Positions 35,474-46,486 are shown, counted from the first letter of the stretch. The stretch is 64,000 nt of DNA from Halothermothrix orenii H 168 (GCF_000020485.1 NC_011899.1:962501-1026500), one strand, 5' to 3'. Numbers and translations are program-made. Notes: generated by a model from the sequence alone, not told the origin.

Positions 35474-38263
35474 TTGGATTATAAAGAAACCATTAATCTA
35501 CCAAGAACAGAATTCCCAATGAGAGCTAATTTGAGTAAACGGGAACCCGGTATTGAAAAATATTGGGAAGAGAATAATGTCTATGAGAAGGCCATAAAAA
35601 ACAGGGAGGGTAATAAACAGTTTATTCTTCATGATGGACCACCTTATGCAAATGGTGATATCCATATCGGTCATGCTTTGAATAAGATATTAAAGGATAT
35701 TGTTACCAGGTATAAAACCTTATCAGGTTATTACTCTCCTTATGTACCTGGCTGGGATACTCATGGACTTCCGATTGAACACAAAGTCACCAAGGAGATG
35801 GGAGATAAAGCTAAAGACCTTTCTGTATCTGAGTTGCGAGATAAGTGCAGGGATTATGCCTTAAAATATGTTGAAAGACAGAAAGAACAGTTTAAACGCC
35901 TGGGAGTATGGGGTGAATGGGATAAACCCTATCTTACTCTAAACCCAGAATATGAGGTTAAACAAATTGAGGTTTTTGGTGAAATGGCCAAAAGAGGTCT
36001 TTTCTATAAAGGGAAAAAACCGGTTCACTGGTGTCCCAGTTGTGAAACTGCCCTGGCAGAAGCTGAGGTCGAATACGGAGAACACCGGTCACCTTCTATT
36101 TACGTTAAATTTCCATTAAAGGATAAGGTTAATGTCGGCGGGGTGGAATTAACCCCTGGAGATAGTTATGTTGTCATCTGGACGACAACACCATGGACAA
36201 TACCGGCCAATATGGCTATAGCCCTTCATCCAGAATTCGATTACGTAGTTGTTAAGGCTTCAGGGGAAAAACTGGTTATGGCCCGGGAGCTGGTTGACAG
36301 GGTTATGGAAGAGGCTGAAGTTGAGAACTATAAAGTGGTTGGCCAGGCCTTTAAAGGGACTGAACTTGAAAACAAGAGATGCCGGCATCCTTTTGAAGAC
36401 AGGGATTCCATTCTTATTTTAGGAGACCATGTTACTCTGGAACAGGGGACCGGCTGTGTTCATACAGCCCCTGGACATGGCCATGATGACTATTTAGTAG
36501 GTCTCAAATATGATCTTGATATATATGCACCTATGGATAACCGGGGTGTCTTTACAGAAGAGGCTGAACGCTTTGCCGGTATGTATTATGATGATGTAAA
36601 TAAAGAAGTTACCAAAATTCTTGATGAAAAGGGTTTATTAATGAATTTGAGTTTTATAAGCCACCAGTACCCCCATTGCTGGAGGTGTAAAGGTGCTTTA
36701 ATATTCAGAGCAACTGATCAATGGTTTGCTTCAATTGAGGCCATTAAAGAGGAAGCCCTGAAGGCTATTCATTCTGTAGATTGGTACCCGGCCTGGGGTG
36801 AAGAGAGAATGGCCAATATGATTTCAGAGAGAACAGACTGGTGTATTTCCAGACAGAAAAAATGGGGAGTACCGATCCCGGTATTCTACTGTAAGGATTG
36901 TGGACACAGTATTATAAATGATGAAACTATTGAGGCTGTTAAGAAATTATTTGCCCGGGAAGGGTCTTCAGGTTGGTATAAATACAGTGCTGAGGAAATT
37001 TTACCTGAAGGTTTCAGCTGTCCAGAATGTGGTGGAAAGTCCTTTAAAAAAGAAGAAGATATCATGGATGTCTGGTTTGATTCAGGGTCAAGTCATAAAG
37101 CTGTTCTGGAGACCAGGGACCATCTATCCTGGCCTTCTCAGCTCTATCTTGAAGGTACTGACCAGTATCGTGGTTGGTTTAATTCTTCATTGTTGACAGC
37201 AGTGGCAACTGAGGGCAAACCACCCTATGAAGCTGTTGTTACCAACGGTTTTGTGGTGGATGATAAGGGTAATAAGATGTCCAAATCTATTGGAAACGTA
37301 GTTTCTCCTCAGGATGTTATTAAGAGGTACGGAGCTGATATCCTTAGATTATGGGTTGCTTCTTCTAATTTCAAAGATGATGTCAGGGTATCAGACCGGA
37401 TTTTAAAACAGAATTCTGAGGTGTATCGCCGCATAAGAAATACATTCCGGTTTATCCTCGGTAACATTAATGACTTTAACCCCGGACAGCATTATGTAGA
37501 TTATAATGATAGAGCTGAAATCGACCGGTGGATAATGATTAAACTTCAGGATTTGATTAAAGATGTAACCCGTGCCTATGATGAATATGAATATCACCGG
37601 GTATATCATGATGTTCATAATTTCTGCACCATAGAAATGAGTTCACTTTACGTAGATATTGTTAAAGACCGACTCTATACAGATGGAACAAATTCTCTAA
37701 GCCGGCGCTCAGCCCAGAGTACCCTCTATGATATCCTTCTTGTTCTGGTTAAACTGGTAGCTCCTGTATTGGCTCATACAGCAGAAGAAGTCTGGCAGCA
37801 TCTTGATGAAAGCTCAAAAGATGCAGAGAGTATCTTTTTAACAGACTGGCCTGAGGTTGTTAATGAGTATTATGATGATAGGCTCATGTCTAAGTGGGAT
37901 AAACTTCTTGAGGTCAGGAAGGATGTGGCCAAAGCGCTGGAGCTGTCCCGGGAAAATAAGGAAATCGGTAATTCACTGGATGCCAGAGTGATTCTGGTGC
38001 CTGTTGATGATAAACAAAGACAATTACTGAAAGATAATATAGATATTTTACCGGATCTATTCATTGTTTCCCAGGTAGAGTTACAGGGTGAAACTGGTGA
38101 AGGATTCCATAAAGGTAGTGAAACCGGAATTTCTGTTTCTGTAGTAAAAGCTTCAGGTGAAAAGTGTGCCCGGTGCTGGAAATACAGTGAAGCGGTAGGC
38201 AACGACGAAGAACACCCCGAATTATGTGAACGCTGTGTTGAAGTGGTAAGAACTGAAGTTTAA
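35474..38263 (+). CDS. ileS: isoleucyl-tRNA synthetase
   Basis: 929 residues. Class I synthetase with HIGH as HIGHALNK (about residue 60), KMSKS as NKMSKSIGN (about 599), the editing domain ([29 protein letters not shown]), and a C-terminal zinc finger CARCWKY...CERC. TTG 35474 follows aaggaggt. This bacterial-type IleS with a C-terminal zinc knuckle is the usual housekeeping form. Controlled by the T-box upstream. Confidence 0.98.
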
Positions 38264-38282
38264 ATGACAGGAATAAAATAAC

Positions 38283-38319
38283 AAGCCCCCTGACCTTTTT
38301 CCGGGTCACGGGGCTTATT
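38283..38319. terminator. terminator between convergent ileS and MATE genes
   Basis: AAGCCCC (38283-38289) plus TGACC pairs with GGGTCA plus GGGGCTT (38310-38316). The following T-run is interrupted. Symmetry suggests use by both converging genes. Confidence 0.75.
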
Positions 38320-38365
38320 TACTTTTAACCTGTTTATTTATTTTTTTCTGGTTTATAATATTTCA

Positions 38366-39727
38366 TTAATCAAATATTTTTATTTTAGCCCATTTCATAG
38401 ATTTAAAGCGGCGATTTATTAGTATTGAGAAAATTATAAAGGAACTTATTTCTGCTATCCAGACTCCGGCTACTCCATATTGTAAAATGATGGCAAAGAC
38501 ATAGGATAAAGGAATAAAAATAGTCCAGAGTCTTAATGATGTCAAGATCATGGCTCCCCTGGTATCACCGGCTCCCCTCAGAGCCCCGGCCATAATGATC
38601 ATAAAAGCCAGGAGGGGTTGATTAAAACCGGCAATCTTAAGAGAATTAATGGCCCTTGATATCAAAGGAGATTCACTGGTAAAAATACTGAGTATTGGTA
38701 CCGGTAACAGGAAGAAAATAGTTCCCATAAAAATACCCCAGACTATTCCCAGCAGGGCAGCAGTATACCCGGTATCCAGGGATTTTTCAGGATTTTTTTC
38801 TCCAAGGTGTTTCCCCACCAGGGTTGTAGTGGCTATAGCTATTCCGATGGCCGGCATAAATGAGGTTGATTCAATATTTATTAGTATTCTGAAAGCTGCT
38901 TCTGATGTTGTATCCAGTTTTGAAATAATTATACCATTAGTAAAAAAAGCCAGCTGCATAAAAAATTGTTCCAGGGCGGCAGCATAACTTAACTTCCAGA
39001 GGGGTTTTATAATATAAGTAGAAATCCTGAGACTATGGAAATGAAGTTTAATCTTTCTTTCGCCTGATATTAAAATATAAAGGTACAAAAAGGCAGCAAT
39101 AGCCCGGGAAATAGTTGTAGAAAGGGCAGCCCCGGCTATACCGAGCTCGGGGAAGACATAGAAACCTGTCATCAGGGCATAGTTCCCAAAGATATTTAAA
39201 ATGTTAGCCATACCGGTTATATACATTGGTGTTTTGGTGTCTCCCGCTCCCCTGAGGCTGGCAGCGGCCGCAAACGAAATAAACATAAATAACTGACTGA
39301 ATGAGACAACTTTTAGATAGCTAAGCCCCATCTGGTATACGTTTTTTGAGATATCAAATACTTTAAGAATTTGATCTCCATAAAAGTAGGATGCCATAAA
39401 AATAATAATGCCAATAAACAGGTTTAGGGTTAAATTTTCACCGACAATCTTATTCAAACGTTTATAATTTTTCTCACCATAGCTTCTGGCCACCATAGCT
39501 GTGGCTCCAGCATTGAAAGAGGAAAATATAAATATCAGGGTAAAAATAATTTGATTGGCAAAACCTACGGCAGCAAGACCTTCTTTTCCAATTATCCGGC
39601 TAATCATCAAGGTATCGGCAAACCCCAGCATGGTATTGAGGCTCATTTCCATTACTGCCGGAAAGGCCAGGACAAGTATATTTTTTATCATTTCTTTTCT
39701 TCGGTTTATTTCATTGATTAACAGCAT
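38366..39727 (-). CDS. MATE-family efflux transporter
   Basis: 453 residues, twelve predicted membrane segments in two homologous halves. MATE pumps export drugs or metabolites using sodium or proton gradients. Typical features: LAFPAVMEMSLNTMLGFADT near the start, ANQIIFTLIF, SLRGAGDTKTPMY, and the second-half copy GALRGAGDTRGAMILT. ATG 39727 follows a GAAGGGGAAA site on the minus strand. Alone on this strand; no regulator next to it. Substrate unknown. Confidence 0.9.
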   Translation of the reverse strand: MLLINEINRRKEMIKNILVLAFPAVMEMSLNTMLGFADTLMISRIIGKEGLAAVGFANQIIFTLIFIFSSFNAGATAMVARSYGEKNYKRLNKIVGENLTLNLFIGIIIFMASYFYGDQILKVFDISKNVYQMGLSYLKVVSFSQLFMFISFAAAASLRGAGDTKTPMYITGMANILNIFGNYALMTGFYVFPELGIAGAALSTTISRAIAAFLYLYILISGERKIKLHFHSLRISTYIIKPLWKLSYAAALEQFFMQLAFFTNGIIISKLDTTSEAAFRILINIESTSFMPAIGIAIATTTLVGKHLGEKNPEKSLDTGYTAALLGIVWGIFMGTIFFLLPVPILSIFTSESPLISRAINSLKIAGFNQPLLAFMIIMAGALRGAGDTRGAMILTSLRLWTIFIPLSYVFAIILQYGVAGVWIAEISSFIIFSILINRRFKSMKWAKIKIFD

Positions 39728-39881
39728 AATAATTTCCCCTTCATTTAATAGATTATTGTAATTTTATATATACAAATAAATTTAAGTATGTAAGTTACAA
39801 ACATAATCATACCACAATCGTTATTAAGAATAAAGGGAAAAAATAAGGGGATAATATTAAAACCGGCAGGTGGTAATATAT

Positions 39882-40169
39882 ATGGTAACTGAAGATGATA
39901 AAAAGGAAATCATGGAAAAACTGGATGAGATATCTGACAGGTTGCAGAAGTTGAATATAGCTGAATATATTGAGCTTGTTAGATCTCCAAGGAGAATGCT
40001 TTTAATAAATTTTATAGCAGGACTGGCCAGAGGTCTGGGGGTGGCTATAGGTGCTACTTTTCTCGGGGCAATATTTTTAGTTATTTTATTTAGGCTTGCC
40101 CGGTTAAACCTGCCGTTAATTGGAGAATATATAGCCAGGATTGTGAAAATAGTTCAGACATATCTCTAA
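39882..40169 (+). CDS. small membrane protein, DUF5665-like
   Basis: 95 residues from ATG 39882 (site ggcaggtgg; GTG 39870 adds four residues). An N-terminal charged helix (EIMEKLDEISDRLQKLNIAEYIEL) precedes a motif SPRRMLLINFIAGLARGLGVAIGAT and a membrane helix (about residues 60-80). This pattern matches the DUF5665 family of Firmicutes, function unknown. Stands alone between MATE (minus strand) and the ylyA-like gene. Confidence 0.65.
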   Translation: MVTEDDKKEIMEKLDEISDRLQKLNIAEYIELVRSPRRMLLINFIAGLARGLGVAIGATFLGAIFLVILFRLARLNLPLIGEYIARIVKIVQTYL

Positions 40170-40405
40170 CAAATTATAAGCTATAAAGTACAAAATTAAC
40201 AGCTTTATTATATAATGACTAAGTGCAATTATAGTTTAATAGAATTATTTAATAACAGGGTCAGGTTTTTTTGATTTATACTATTTTTTAAAAATCTATT
40301 ACCATTAAAAGTTTATAATTAAGTTCCCGTTAAAATTCCAATATTATATATTTTACTCATTACATTTTCTTCAATATTAAATTGATTCAGGAAAGAGGTA
40401 ATAGA

Positions 40406-41092
40406 ATGGATAGGACAAAAGAGAAAAAATACCGTCAATTATTAATAAATGAAAAAAATAGTTTATTACATGAGCTAAAACATTTTTCTGATGACGAGTT
40501 TGCCAGTGTTAAGGACTCAACCGGAGAATTATCCAGTTACGATAATCATCCAGCCGATCAGGGAAGTAATACCTATGACCGGGAGAAAGACAGAGGTTTA
40601 AGGGATAATGCACAGGTATTATTAAATAAAGTCGAAAACGCCCTTAACAGGCTAGAAGAAGGTAATTATGGATTGTGTGAAAAATGTGGCCAGGAGATAA
40701 GGGAGGAAAGACTGGAAACCATTCCTTACGCAACCCTGTGTGAGCGTTGTCAGGCGAAAGAGGAAGGGAAGGATTATAACAGGGACCGCCCCCTTGAAGA
40801 AGAAAATTTGACTCCTCCCTTTGGTAGAGGGTTCTATGACGAGACAAATTATAATGCCTATGATGCTGAGGATACCTGGCAGGATGTGGCCCAGTATGGA
40901 ACTTCCAATACACCCCAGGATGTCCCTGAAGAGACTTCAGGGACGGGGGCAGAGGCTTATATTGATTCAGAAGAGACTGTTGGGTCAGTTGGATTTGAAG
41001 ATAGTATCATTGATGATGAAGCAGATAATTTAGAAGAGGCATCTGAAAAAGAGAGTACTTTTACCGGGGAAAAAGGAAAGGATAAAAAATAG
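40406..41092 (+). CDS. DksA/TraR-type zinc-finger protein (YteA/YlyA-like)
   Basis: 228 residues from ATG 40406 (site gaaagaggt). An N-terminal coiled coil (KYRQLLINEKNSLLHELKHF), then DNHPADQGSNTYDREKD and a C4 zinc finger, CEKCGQEI...CERCQ (about residues 92-115), as in DksA. The acidic C-terminal half is typical of YteA/YlyA. In Bacillus ylyA lies at this same position between ileS and lspA and influences sigma-G-dependent transcription during spore formation; that role is inferred here. Confidence 0.82.
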   Translation: MDRTKEKKYRQLLINEKNSLLHELKHFSDDEFASVKDSTGELSSYDNHPADQGSNTYDREKDRGLRDNAQVLLNKVENALNRLEEGNYGLCEKCGQEIREERLETIPYATLCERCQAKEEGKDYNRDRPLEEENLTPPFGRGFYDETNYNAYDAEDTWQDVAQYGTSNTPQDVPEETSGTGAEAYIDSEETVGSVGFEDSIIDDEADNLEEASEKESTFTGEKGKDKK

Positions 41093-41097
41093 ATAAT

Positions 41098-41131
41098 ATA
41101 ACGGTATAGCTTCTGGTTATACCGTTATTTA
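41098..41131 (+). terminator. terminator after the ylyA-like gene
   Basis: ATAACGGTATA (41098-41108) pairs perfectly with TATACCGTTAT (41118-41128), followed by TTTATTT. Confidence 0.85.
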
Positions 41132-41213
41132 TTTGTAATTAAATACAAATGTAAGTGGGGAGGTTTTTAATTTATTTTGAAGAATATTTTATATATAACC
41201 CTTACTTAAGGAA

Positions 41214-41243
41214 TTGACATAATTAAAGTCCCGGGGAAATTAT
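41214..41243 (+). promoter_or_regulatory. possible promoter of ilvA
   Basis: TTGACA (41214-41219) with AATTAT (41238-41243) 18 bp downstream. The -35 is perfect; the -10 is only 4 of 6. No leader riboswitch or T-box is seen. Confidence 0.4.
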
Positions 41244-41286
41244 ATTTTGTATTATAAATTTAAAAATATAGAGGGAGGGGTAATGT

Positions 41287-42498
41287 ATGGAAATAACCCT
41301 AGAGGATGTAAAGAAAGCATCTGAACGGTTAAAGGGGGTAATTCACCGTACTAATTTAATTTATTCATATACTTTTAGCAAACTGACGGGTAATAAAGTC
41401 TATATGAAACCTGAAAATTTTCAAAAAACCGGTTCATTCAAAATCAGGGGGGCCTTTAATAAAATTGCCTGTCTCAGTGATGAGGAAAAACGCCATGGGG
41501 TAATTGCTTCTTCAGCCGGAAACCACGCTCAGGGGGTGGCTTTCGGAGCCAGTCAAAATGGCATTAAATCCACTATTGTTATGCCCAAGAGGGCTCCGAT
41601 GGCTAAAGTAACCGCTACCAAAAATTATGGAGCTAAAGTTGTGTTATATGGAAATAATTATGATGAAGCTTATGAAAAGGCAAAAGAGATTCAGGAGGAA
41701 ACTAAAGCCACCTTTGTTCATCCCTTTAACGATCCTTATGTTATTGCCGGTCAGGGGACACTTGCTCTTGAAATAATTGAGGAGTTACCCGATGCTGATA
41801 TTATAGTTACCCCCGTCGGTGGTGGGGGATTAATATCGGGAATAGCTCTTGCTGCCAAGGCCCTTAATCCCTCTATCAAAATAGTTGGAGTTGAAGCCTG
41901 TCAGGCTGCATCAATGGCTAATTCATTAAACAAAGGGAAGCTTGCAACACTGACTGAAGTAAATACTATAGCTGATGGAATTTGTGTAAAAACTCCGGGG
42001 GATTTAACATTTAATATCTGCCGGGAATATGTAGATGATGTAGTAGCTGTCAGTGAAGAGGAAATTGCTAATGCCATATTAATGTTAATGGAAAGGGCTA
42101 AAATGGTTGTAGAAGGAGCGGGAGCAACCTCGATAGCAGCCCTTATATACAAAAAACTCGGCGTTCAAAATAAAAAAATAGTTCCGGTGCTGAGCGGTGG
42201 TAATATTGACTTTAATATTATTTCCCGTATTATTGAAAGGGGTTTAGCCAAGGCCGGCCGAAAAACAATTATTAAAACATACCTGGAAGACAGACCGGGT
42301 AGTTTGCAAAAACTACTTAGTTTGATTGCCGAGCTTGATTCCAATATTATTTCTATAAATCATAATCATTATAACCCCGATATTTCTATAGATAAGGCGG
42401 AAGTAGAACTTGAACTTGAAACAAAACACCGGGACCATGTTAATGATATAATCAAGAAGTTAAAGGAAAATAATTATAAAGTTATCCGTCTTTTGTAA
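41287..42498 (+). CDS. ilvA: threonine ammonia-lyase with C-terminal ACT domain
   Basis: 403 residues. PLP enzyme turning threonine into 2-oxobutanoate, the first step to isoleucine. The PLP lysine is in FQKTGSFKIRGAFNK (about residue 55), the phosphate loop in VTPVGGGGLISG, and SAGNHAQGVA is present. A single ACT domain (about 330-400, TYLEDRPGSLQKLLSLI) makes this the short form found in many Firmicutes; whether it is feedback-inhibited biosynthetic or catabolic cannot be told from sequence. ATG 41287 follows gagggagggg. Confidence 0.92.
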   Translation: MEITLEDVKKASERLKGVIHRTNLIYSYTFSKLTGNKVYMKPENFQKTGSFKIRGAFNKIACLSDEEKRHGVIASSAGNHAQGVAFGASQNGIKSTIVMPKRAPMAKVTATKNYGAKVVLYGNNYDEAYEKAKEIQEETKATFVHPFNDPYVIAGQGTLALEIIEELPDADIIVTPVGGGGLISGIALAAKALNPSIKIVGVEACQAASMANSLNKGKLATLTEVNTIADGICVKTPGDLTFNICREYVDDVVAVSEEEIANAILMLMERAKMVVEGAGATSIAALIYKKLGVQNKKIVPVLSGGNIDFNIISRIIERGLAKAGRKTIIKTYLEDRPGSLQKLLSLIAELDSNIISINHNHYNPDISIDKAEVELELETKHRDHVNDIIKKLKENNYKVIRLL

Positions 42499-42586
42499 CC
42501 TGACCGTAACCCGGACATATTTATATTATATATATTTTATAGGACAGGAAGATTGGGAAAAAAGTTATTAATTTATAAAGCAGTTA

Positions 42587-42615
42587 TTGCCATCGATTAC
42601 TGGCTATGCTACAAT
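42587..42615 (+). promoter_or_regulatory. sigma-A promoter of lspA-rluD
   Basis: TTGCCA (42587-42592) and TACAAT (42610-42615), 17 bp apart, with the start expected near 42622, 14 bp before lspA. Confidence 0.6.
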
Positions 42616-42635
42616 GAGGTAAGGGGCCTGGAATA

Positions 42636-43073
42636 ATGGTATATATTGTTGTTTTAATAGTTATATTACTTGATCAGATGGTTAAATTATTAGTCATGGA
42701 AAAAATGAAGGTTTCAGAATCTATACCGATTATAAAGGATGTTTTTCATCTTACCTATGTTCAAAACCGGGGGGCAGCCTTCGGGATTTTACCCGGCCGG
42801 AGGTATTTATTTATAGTCATTACTGTAGTTGTAATCTCTTTTCTGTTAATTTATTATTATAAAACCAGGGGCTCTGGAATGGTTACCCTGTCTACAGGAT
42901 TAATAATTGGTGGTGCCCTGGGTAATTTAATTGACCGTATTAGATTTGGTTATGTGGTTGATTACCTTGATTTTAGAATATGGCCTGTTTTTAATCTGGC
43001 TGATTCTTCTGTTGTAATTGGGGCGGCACTTTTAATACTGTATCTCTGGCAGCAGGAAAAAGTAGGTGATTAA
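42636..43073 (+). CDS. lspA: lipoprotein signal peptidase (signal peptidase II)
   Basis: 145 residues with four membrane helices. It cleaves prolipoproteins such as the sugar-binding lipoprotein at 61930. Catalytic aspartates are in GGALGNLIDRIRFGYVVDYLDF and FNLADSSVVIG. FHLTYVQNRGAAFG is the other family block. ATG 42636 follows gaggtaagggg. rluD starts 3 bp after its stop. Confidence 0.96.
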   Translation: MVYIVVLIVILLDQMVKLLVMEKMKVSESIPIIKDVFHLTYVQNRGAAFGILPGRRYLFIVITVVVISFLLIYYYKTRGSGMVTLSTGLIIGGALGNLIDRIRFGYVVDYLDFRIWPVFNLADSSVVIGAALLILYLWQQEKVGD

Positions 43074-43076
43074 GCT

Positions 43077-44003
43077 ATGGATGTGGATGAAAAAGTTTAT
43101 GAAGTTTCTTCTGAAGAAGAGGGGAAGAGGATAGATAAATATCTTAGTAAGTTAAATAAAGATTTATCACGTTCTTATATTCAGAAACTTATTGATAATG
43201 ATAAGGTTCTCGTTAACGGGGAATCTGTTAAACGAAGTTTTAAAGTAAACAGGGGTGATCATATTCGATTAATCATTCCCCCACCGGAAGATTCCGGGAT
43301 AAAACCAGTGGAGATGGATCTTGATATTATTTATGAAGATAAGGATATTTTGGTATTAAATAAAAATGCAGGACTGGTTGTCCACCCGGCACCAGGTAAC
43401 CATGAAAACACCCTTGTTAATGCTCTTATAGCTTACTGTGATAACCTGTCAACAATAAGTGGGGTAAATCGTCCAGGGATTGTACACAGGCTTGATAAGG
43501 ATACATCCGGGGTTATGGTAATTGCCAAAAACGATATAAGTCACCGGAAACTGGTAGAACAATTTAAACAGAGAAAGACAAAAAAATATTACCGGACCTT
43601 ATTAAAAGGAGAACTACCATATAAAGAGGGAAAAATAGATGCCCCCATCGGGCGAGACCCCCATGATCGTAAGAAAATGGCGGTTACCAGGAAGAATAGT
43701 AAAAAAGCGGTTACATATTTTAAAGTACTGGAATTTTTCCGTGACCATTCCTATGTTGAGGTTGAATTAAAGACGGGTCGAACCCACCAGATCAGGGTTC
43801 ACTTTTCTTATATGGGTTTTCCTGTTGTTGGTGATAGTATTTATGGAAAAAAGAGAAACAGGTTACAGGCTACAAGGCAGCTTCTTCATGCCTACCGGCT
43901 GGGTTTTTATCATCCCCGTAATGATAAATGGGTTGAGTATAAGGCCTCGCTTCCTGATGACTTTAAGAAGGCCCTTGATATATTAGAAAACAAATTTAAA
44001 TAA
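43077..44003 (+). CDS. rluD: 23S rRNA pseudouridine synthase, RluD type
   Basis: 308 residues. An N-terminal S4 domain (RIDKYLSKLNKDLSRSYIQ, about 15-75) and the RluA-type catalytic domain with the aspartate in HRLDKDTSGVMVIAK (about residue 140) and RTHQIRVHFSYMGFPVVGD. Corresponds to Bacillus ylyB. Its stop codon TAA abuts an insertion sequence: the 9-bp target duplication begins on the last base of the stop. Confidence 0.93.
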   Translation: MDVDEKVYEVSSEEEGKRIDKYLSKLNKDLSRSYIQKLIDNDKVLVNGESVKRSFKVNRGDHIRLIIPPPEDSGIKPVEMDLDIIYEDKDILVLNKNAGLVVHPAPGNHENTLVNALIAYCDNLSTISGVNRPGIVHRLDKDTSGVMVIAKNDISHRKLVEQFKQRKTKKYYRTLLKGELPYKEGKIDAPIGRDPHDRKKMAVTRKNSKKAVTYFKVLEFFRDHSYVEVELKTGRTHQIRVHFSYMGFPVVGDSIYGKKRNRLQATRQLLHAYRLGFYHPRNDKWVEYKASLPDDFKKALDILENKFK

Positions 44004-44011
44004 TTATGCAA
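44003..44011 (+). repeat. left target-site duplication ATTATGCAA
   Basis: Nine bases identical to 45548-45556, flanking the insertion sequence directly. Perfect identity suggests a fairly recent insertion. Confidence 0.85.
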
Positions 44012-45547
44012 GAACGTGTAAAATTTAAGTAGGAAAAGAAGGAAAACAAGGTATAGATAAAGAAATAGAGACCTCAAACAAACCCGACCAAAGGAGTTGA
44101 GGTCTCTATGGTAAATATTTTACTACAAAACATAACAGATATCAATACCTTGGAGAAGGCAGCACTGGAACTTGCAAGGCAGATAATGGAGAAGGTAATA
44201 GAAAAGCTTGAAGAAGAGCTATTTAAAAATAAAGATAAAAATTTAGAAGTAGTAAGATTTTTAGAAAGAACGATATCGACTAAAGTTGGAAACATCAAGC
44301 TTAGAAGGCGACTATATAAAGACCAAAAAACAGGAAAAAGCGTCATTTTACTGGACAAAAAACTGGGGTTAAAAAAGAAAAAAAGAGTAAGTGGAGAATA
44401 CCTAAAACTGCTGGTAATACTGGCAAGTAAGATGAGCTACAGGCAAGTGGAGGAAGTACTGGCTGAAGCCGGTTTTCCCCATTTAAGCCATACAACTATC
44501 TTTAATGAAGTCAGGGATTTTGGAAAAAGGGAGTCAGAGAGACTCAAACATGAAAAAGAGGAAGTATTCACTGGAGGTAAGATTTTAAAAGGAGAGGAAA
44601 AAGAAATACCACTACTATTCATTGAAGCTGACGGGATAATGGTTGGTAGTCAGGAAGAAGGAGGAAAGAAGCTGGAAATCAAACTGGGATTAATCCATGA
44701 GGGCTGGGAATACACTAGTCCAGCAAAAAAACGGAAGAGATTGAAGGAGCCACAAATAGTAGCAGGAGTCTATGGAAAAGCAGATGACTTTTATGAAGAA
44801 TTAATCCATCAAATAAGCAAAAAATATAATCTTGAAAACACTTTAGTAGTATTAAACGGGGACGGTGCCAGCTGGATACAAAAGACCAGTAAGGAATACT
44901 TTGAAAATATAATAGTACAACTGGATAGGTATCATATAAAAAGAGATATAGGATTATACTTTGGAAGAGAAGTTGCAGATGATTTATGCAGGGTATTAGC
45001 AGAAGGAAGAAAGCAGGTATTTCTGGACACATTGGAATCGTTAATATGTATGGGAGAAACAGCTGAAAACCGAGAAAAGAGGAGGAAAATAATAAAGCAT
45101 TTTAAAAAGTATGAAGAGCACTTATTAGATTACAGATATCGAATACCAACAGAATTAAGGAATAAAGAATTACATGGGATGGGAGCAGCTGAGGGCTATG
45201 TGGATAAGAATGTGGCTCGCAGGATGAAGAACCAGGGAATGAATTGGAGCAAAAAAGGTGCTGAGGCAATGGCTAGAATTTTAATGTTAAAACATAACAA
45301 GGAATTAAAAGAAAGACTTGGAGATCAGTATTACACAATAAAAAACCCGGTAAGGAAAATAAAATATATGTTTAAGAAAGTGGACAGGGATTGGAGTAAG
45401 TGGTTACAGGCAAAAATACCTGCAATAAATGGTCCAGATAGCGGTAAAGATTGGGTAAAAGCAATAAGAGGACTGGCAACTATTTAGAATAAATATTTAT
45501 GGGTTGTTTGAGGTGAAATATTCTTCCTACCTTTTCTTGACACGTAC
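44012..45547 (+). mobile_element. ISLre2-family insertion sequence, apparently complete
   Basis: 1536 bp, bounded by imperfect inverted repeats of about 26-28 bp: the left end GAACGTGTAAAATTTAAG and the inverted right end GTACGTGTCAAGAAAAGG, both continuing with TAGGAA. It is flanked by a perfect 9-bp duplication and holds one intact transposase gene. Inserted between rluD and the pyr leader, 16 bp upstream of the pyr -35, so it separates two units that are adjacent in Bacillus without breaking any gene. Confidence 0.9.
44108..45487 (+). CDS. ISLre2-family transposase (UPF0236)
   Basis: 459 residues. UPF0236-type transposase: an N-terminal helical region, a zinc-free helix-turn-helix-like segment (SYRQVEEVLAEAGFPHLSHTTI), then a DDE-type core with acids in FIEADGIMVGSQEE and LNGDGASWIQK, and GAAEGYVDKNVARRMKNQG toward the end. 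ATG 44108 follows aaaggag. The frame is complete, so the element may be active. Confidence 0.92.
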   Translation: MVNILLQNITDINTLEKAALELARQIMEKVIEKLEEELFKNKDKNLEVVRFLERTISTKVGNIKLRRRLYKDQKTGKSVILLDKKLGLKKKKRVSGEYLKLLVILASKMSYRQVEEVLAEAGFPHLSHTTIFNEVRDFGKRESERLKHEKEEVFTGGKILKGEEKEIPLLFIEADGIMVGSQEEGGKKLEIKLGLIHEGWEYTSPAKKRKRLKEPQIVAGVYGKADDFYEELIHQISKKYNLENTLVVLNGDGASWIQKTSKEYFENIIVQLDRYHIKRDIGLYFGREVADDLCRVLAEGRKQVFLDTLESLICMGETAENREKRRKIIKHFKKYEEHLLDYRYRIPTELRNKELHGMGAAEGYVDKNVARRMKNQGMNWSKKGAEAMARILMLKHNKELKERLGDQYYTIKNPVRKIKYMFKKVDRDWSKWLQAKIPAINGPDSGKDWVKAIRGLATI

Positions 45548-45556
45548 ATTATGCAA
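45548..45556 (+). repeat. right target-site duplication ATTATGCAA
   Basis: Second copy of the 9-bp duplication bordering the insertion sequence; identical to 44003-44011. Confidence 0.85.
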
Positions 45557-45563
45557 AAAAGTC

Positions 45564-45592
45564 TTGACAAATTTCACTGGTTTTGATACATT
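45564..45592 (+). promoter_or_regulatory. sigma-A promoter of the pyr operon
   Basis: TTGACA (45564-45569), 17 bp, TACATT (45587-45592), with TG at 45584-45585 making an extended -10. It starts 8 bp after the right target duplication of the insertion sequence. Confidence 0.75.
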
Positions 45593-45610
45593 TATATAAA
45601 AGCAAATAAA

Positions 45611-46320
<710 letters not shown>

Positions 46321-46414
46321 CCCTTGAAATCAGTCCCGTGAGGCTGATAAGGGTGGTTGTTTAACACTGGATAACCATCTCCTTATCAGTCTGTGGCTGG
46401 TAAGGAGTTTTTTT
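46321..46414 (+). promoter_or_regulatory. PyrR attenuator 2 (pyrR-uraA)
   Basis: CCTTGAAATCAGTCCCGTGAGG begins directly after the pyrR stop; its GTCCCGTGAGGCTG loop follows the PyrR site pattern. CTCCTTATC (46379-46387) pairs with GGTAAGGAG (46399-46407), 8 of 9, then seven T residues. CTGATAAGG (about 46344-46352) offers the alternative antiterminator pairing with ccttatcag. Confidence 0.88.
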
Positions 46415-46486
46415 GTATATTATTAAGACTGTTAAACAGTCTGGTATTGAAACAAATGAACTGAAAACTTAACAGGAGGGATATTA

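Noticed and set aside
41140-41286. T-box or other riboswitch ahead of ilvA
   Set aside because: No GGTGGTACCGCG-like motif and no terminator between the promoter and ilvA.
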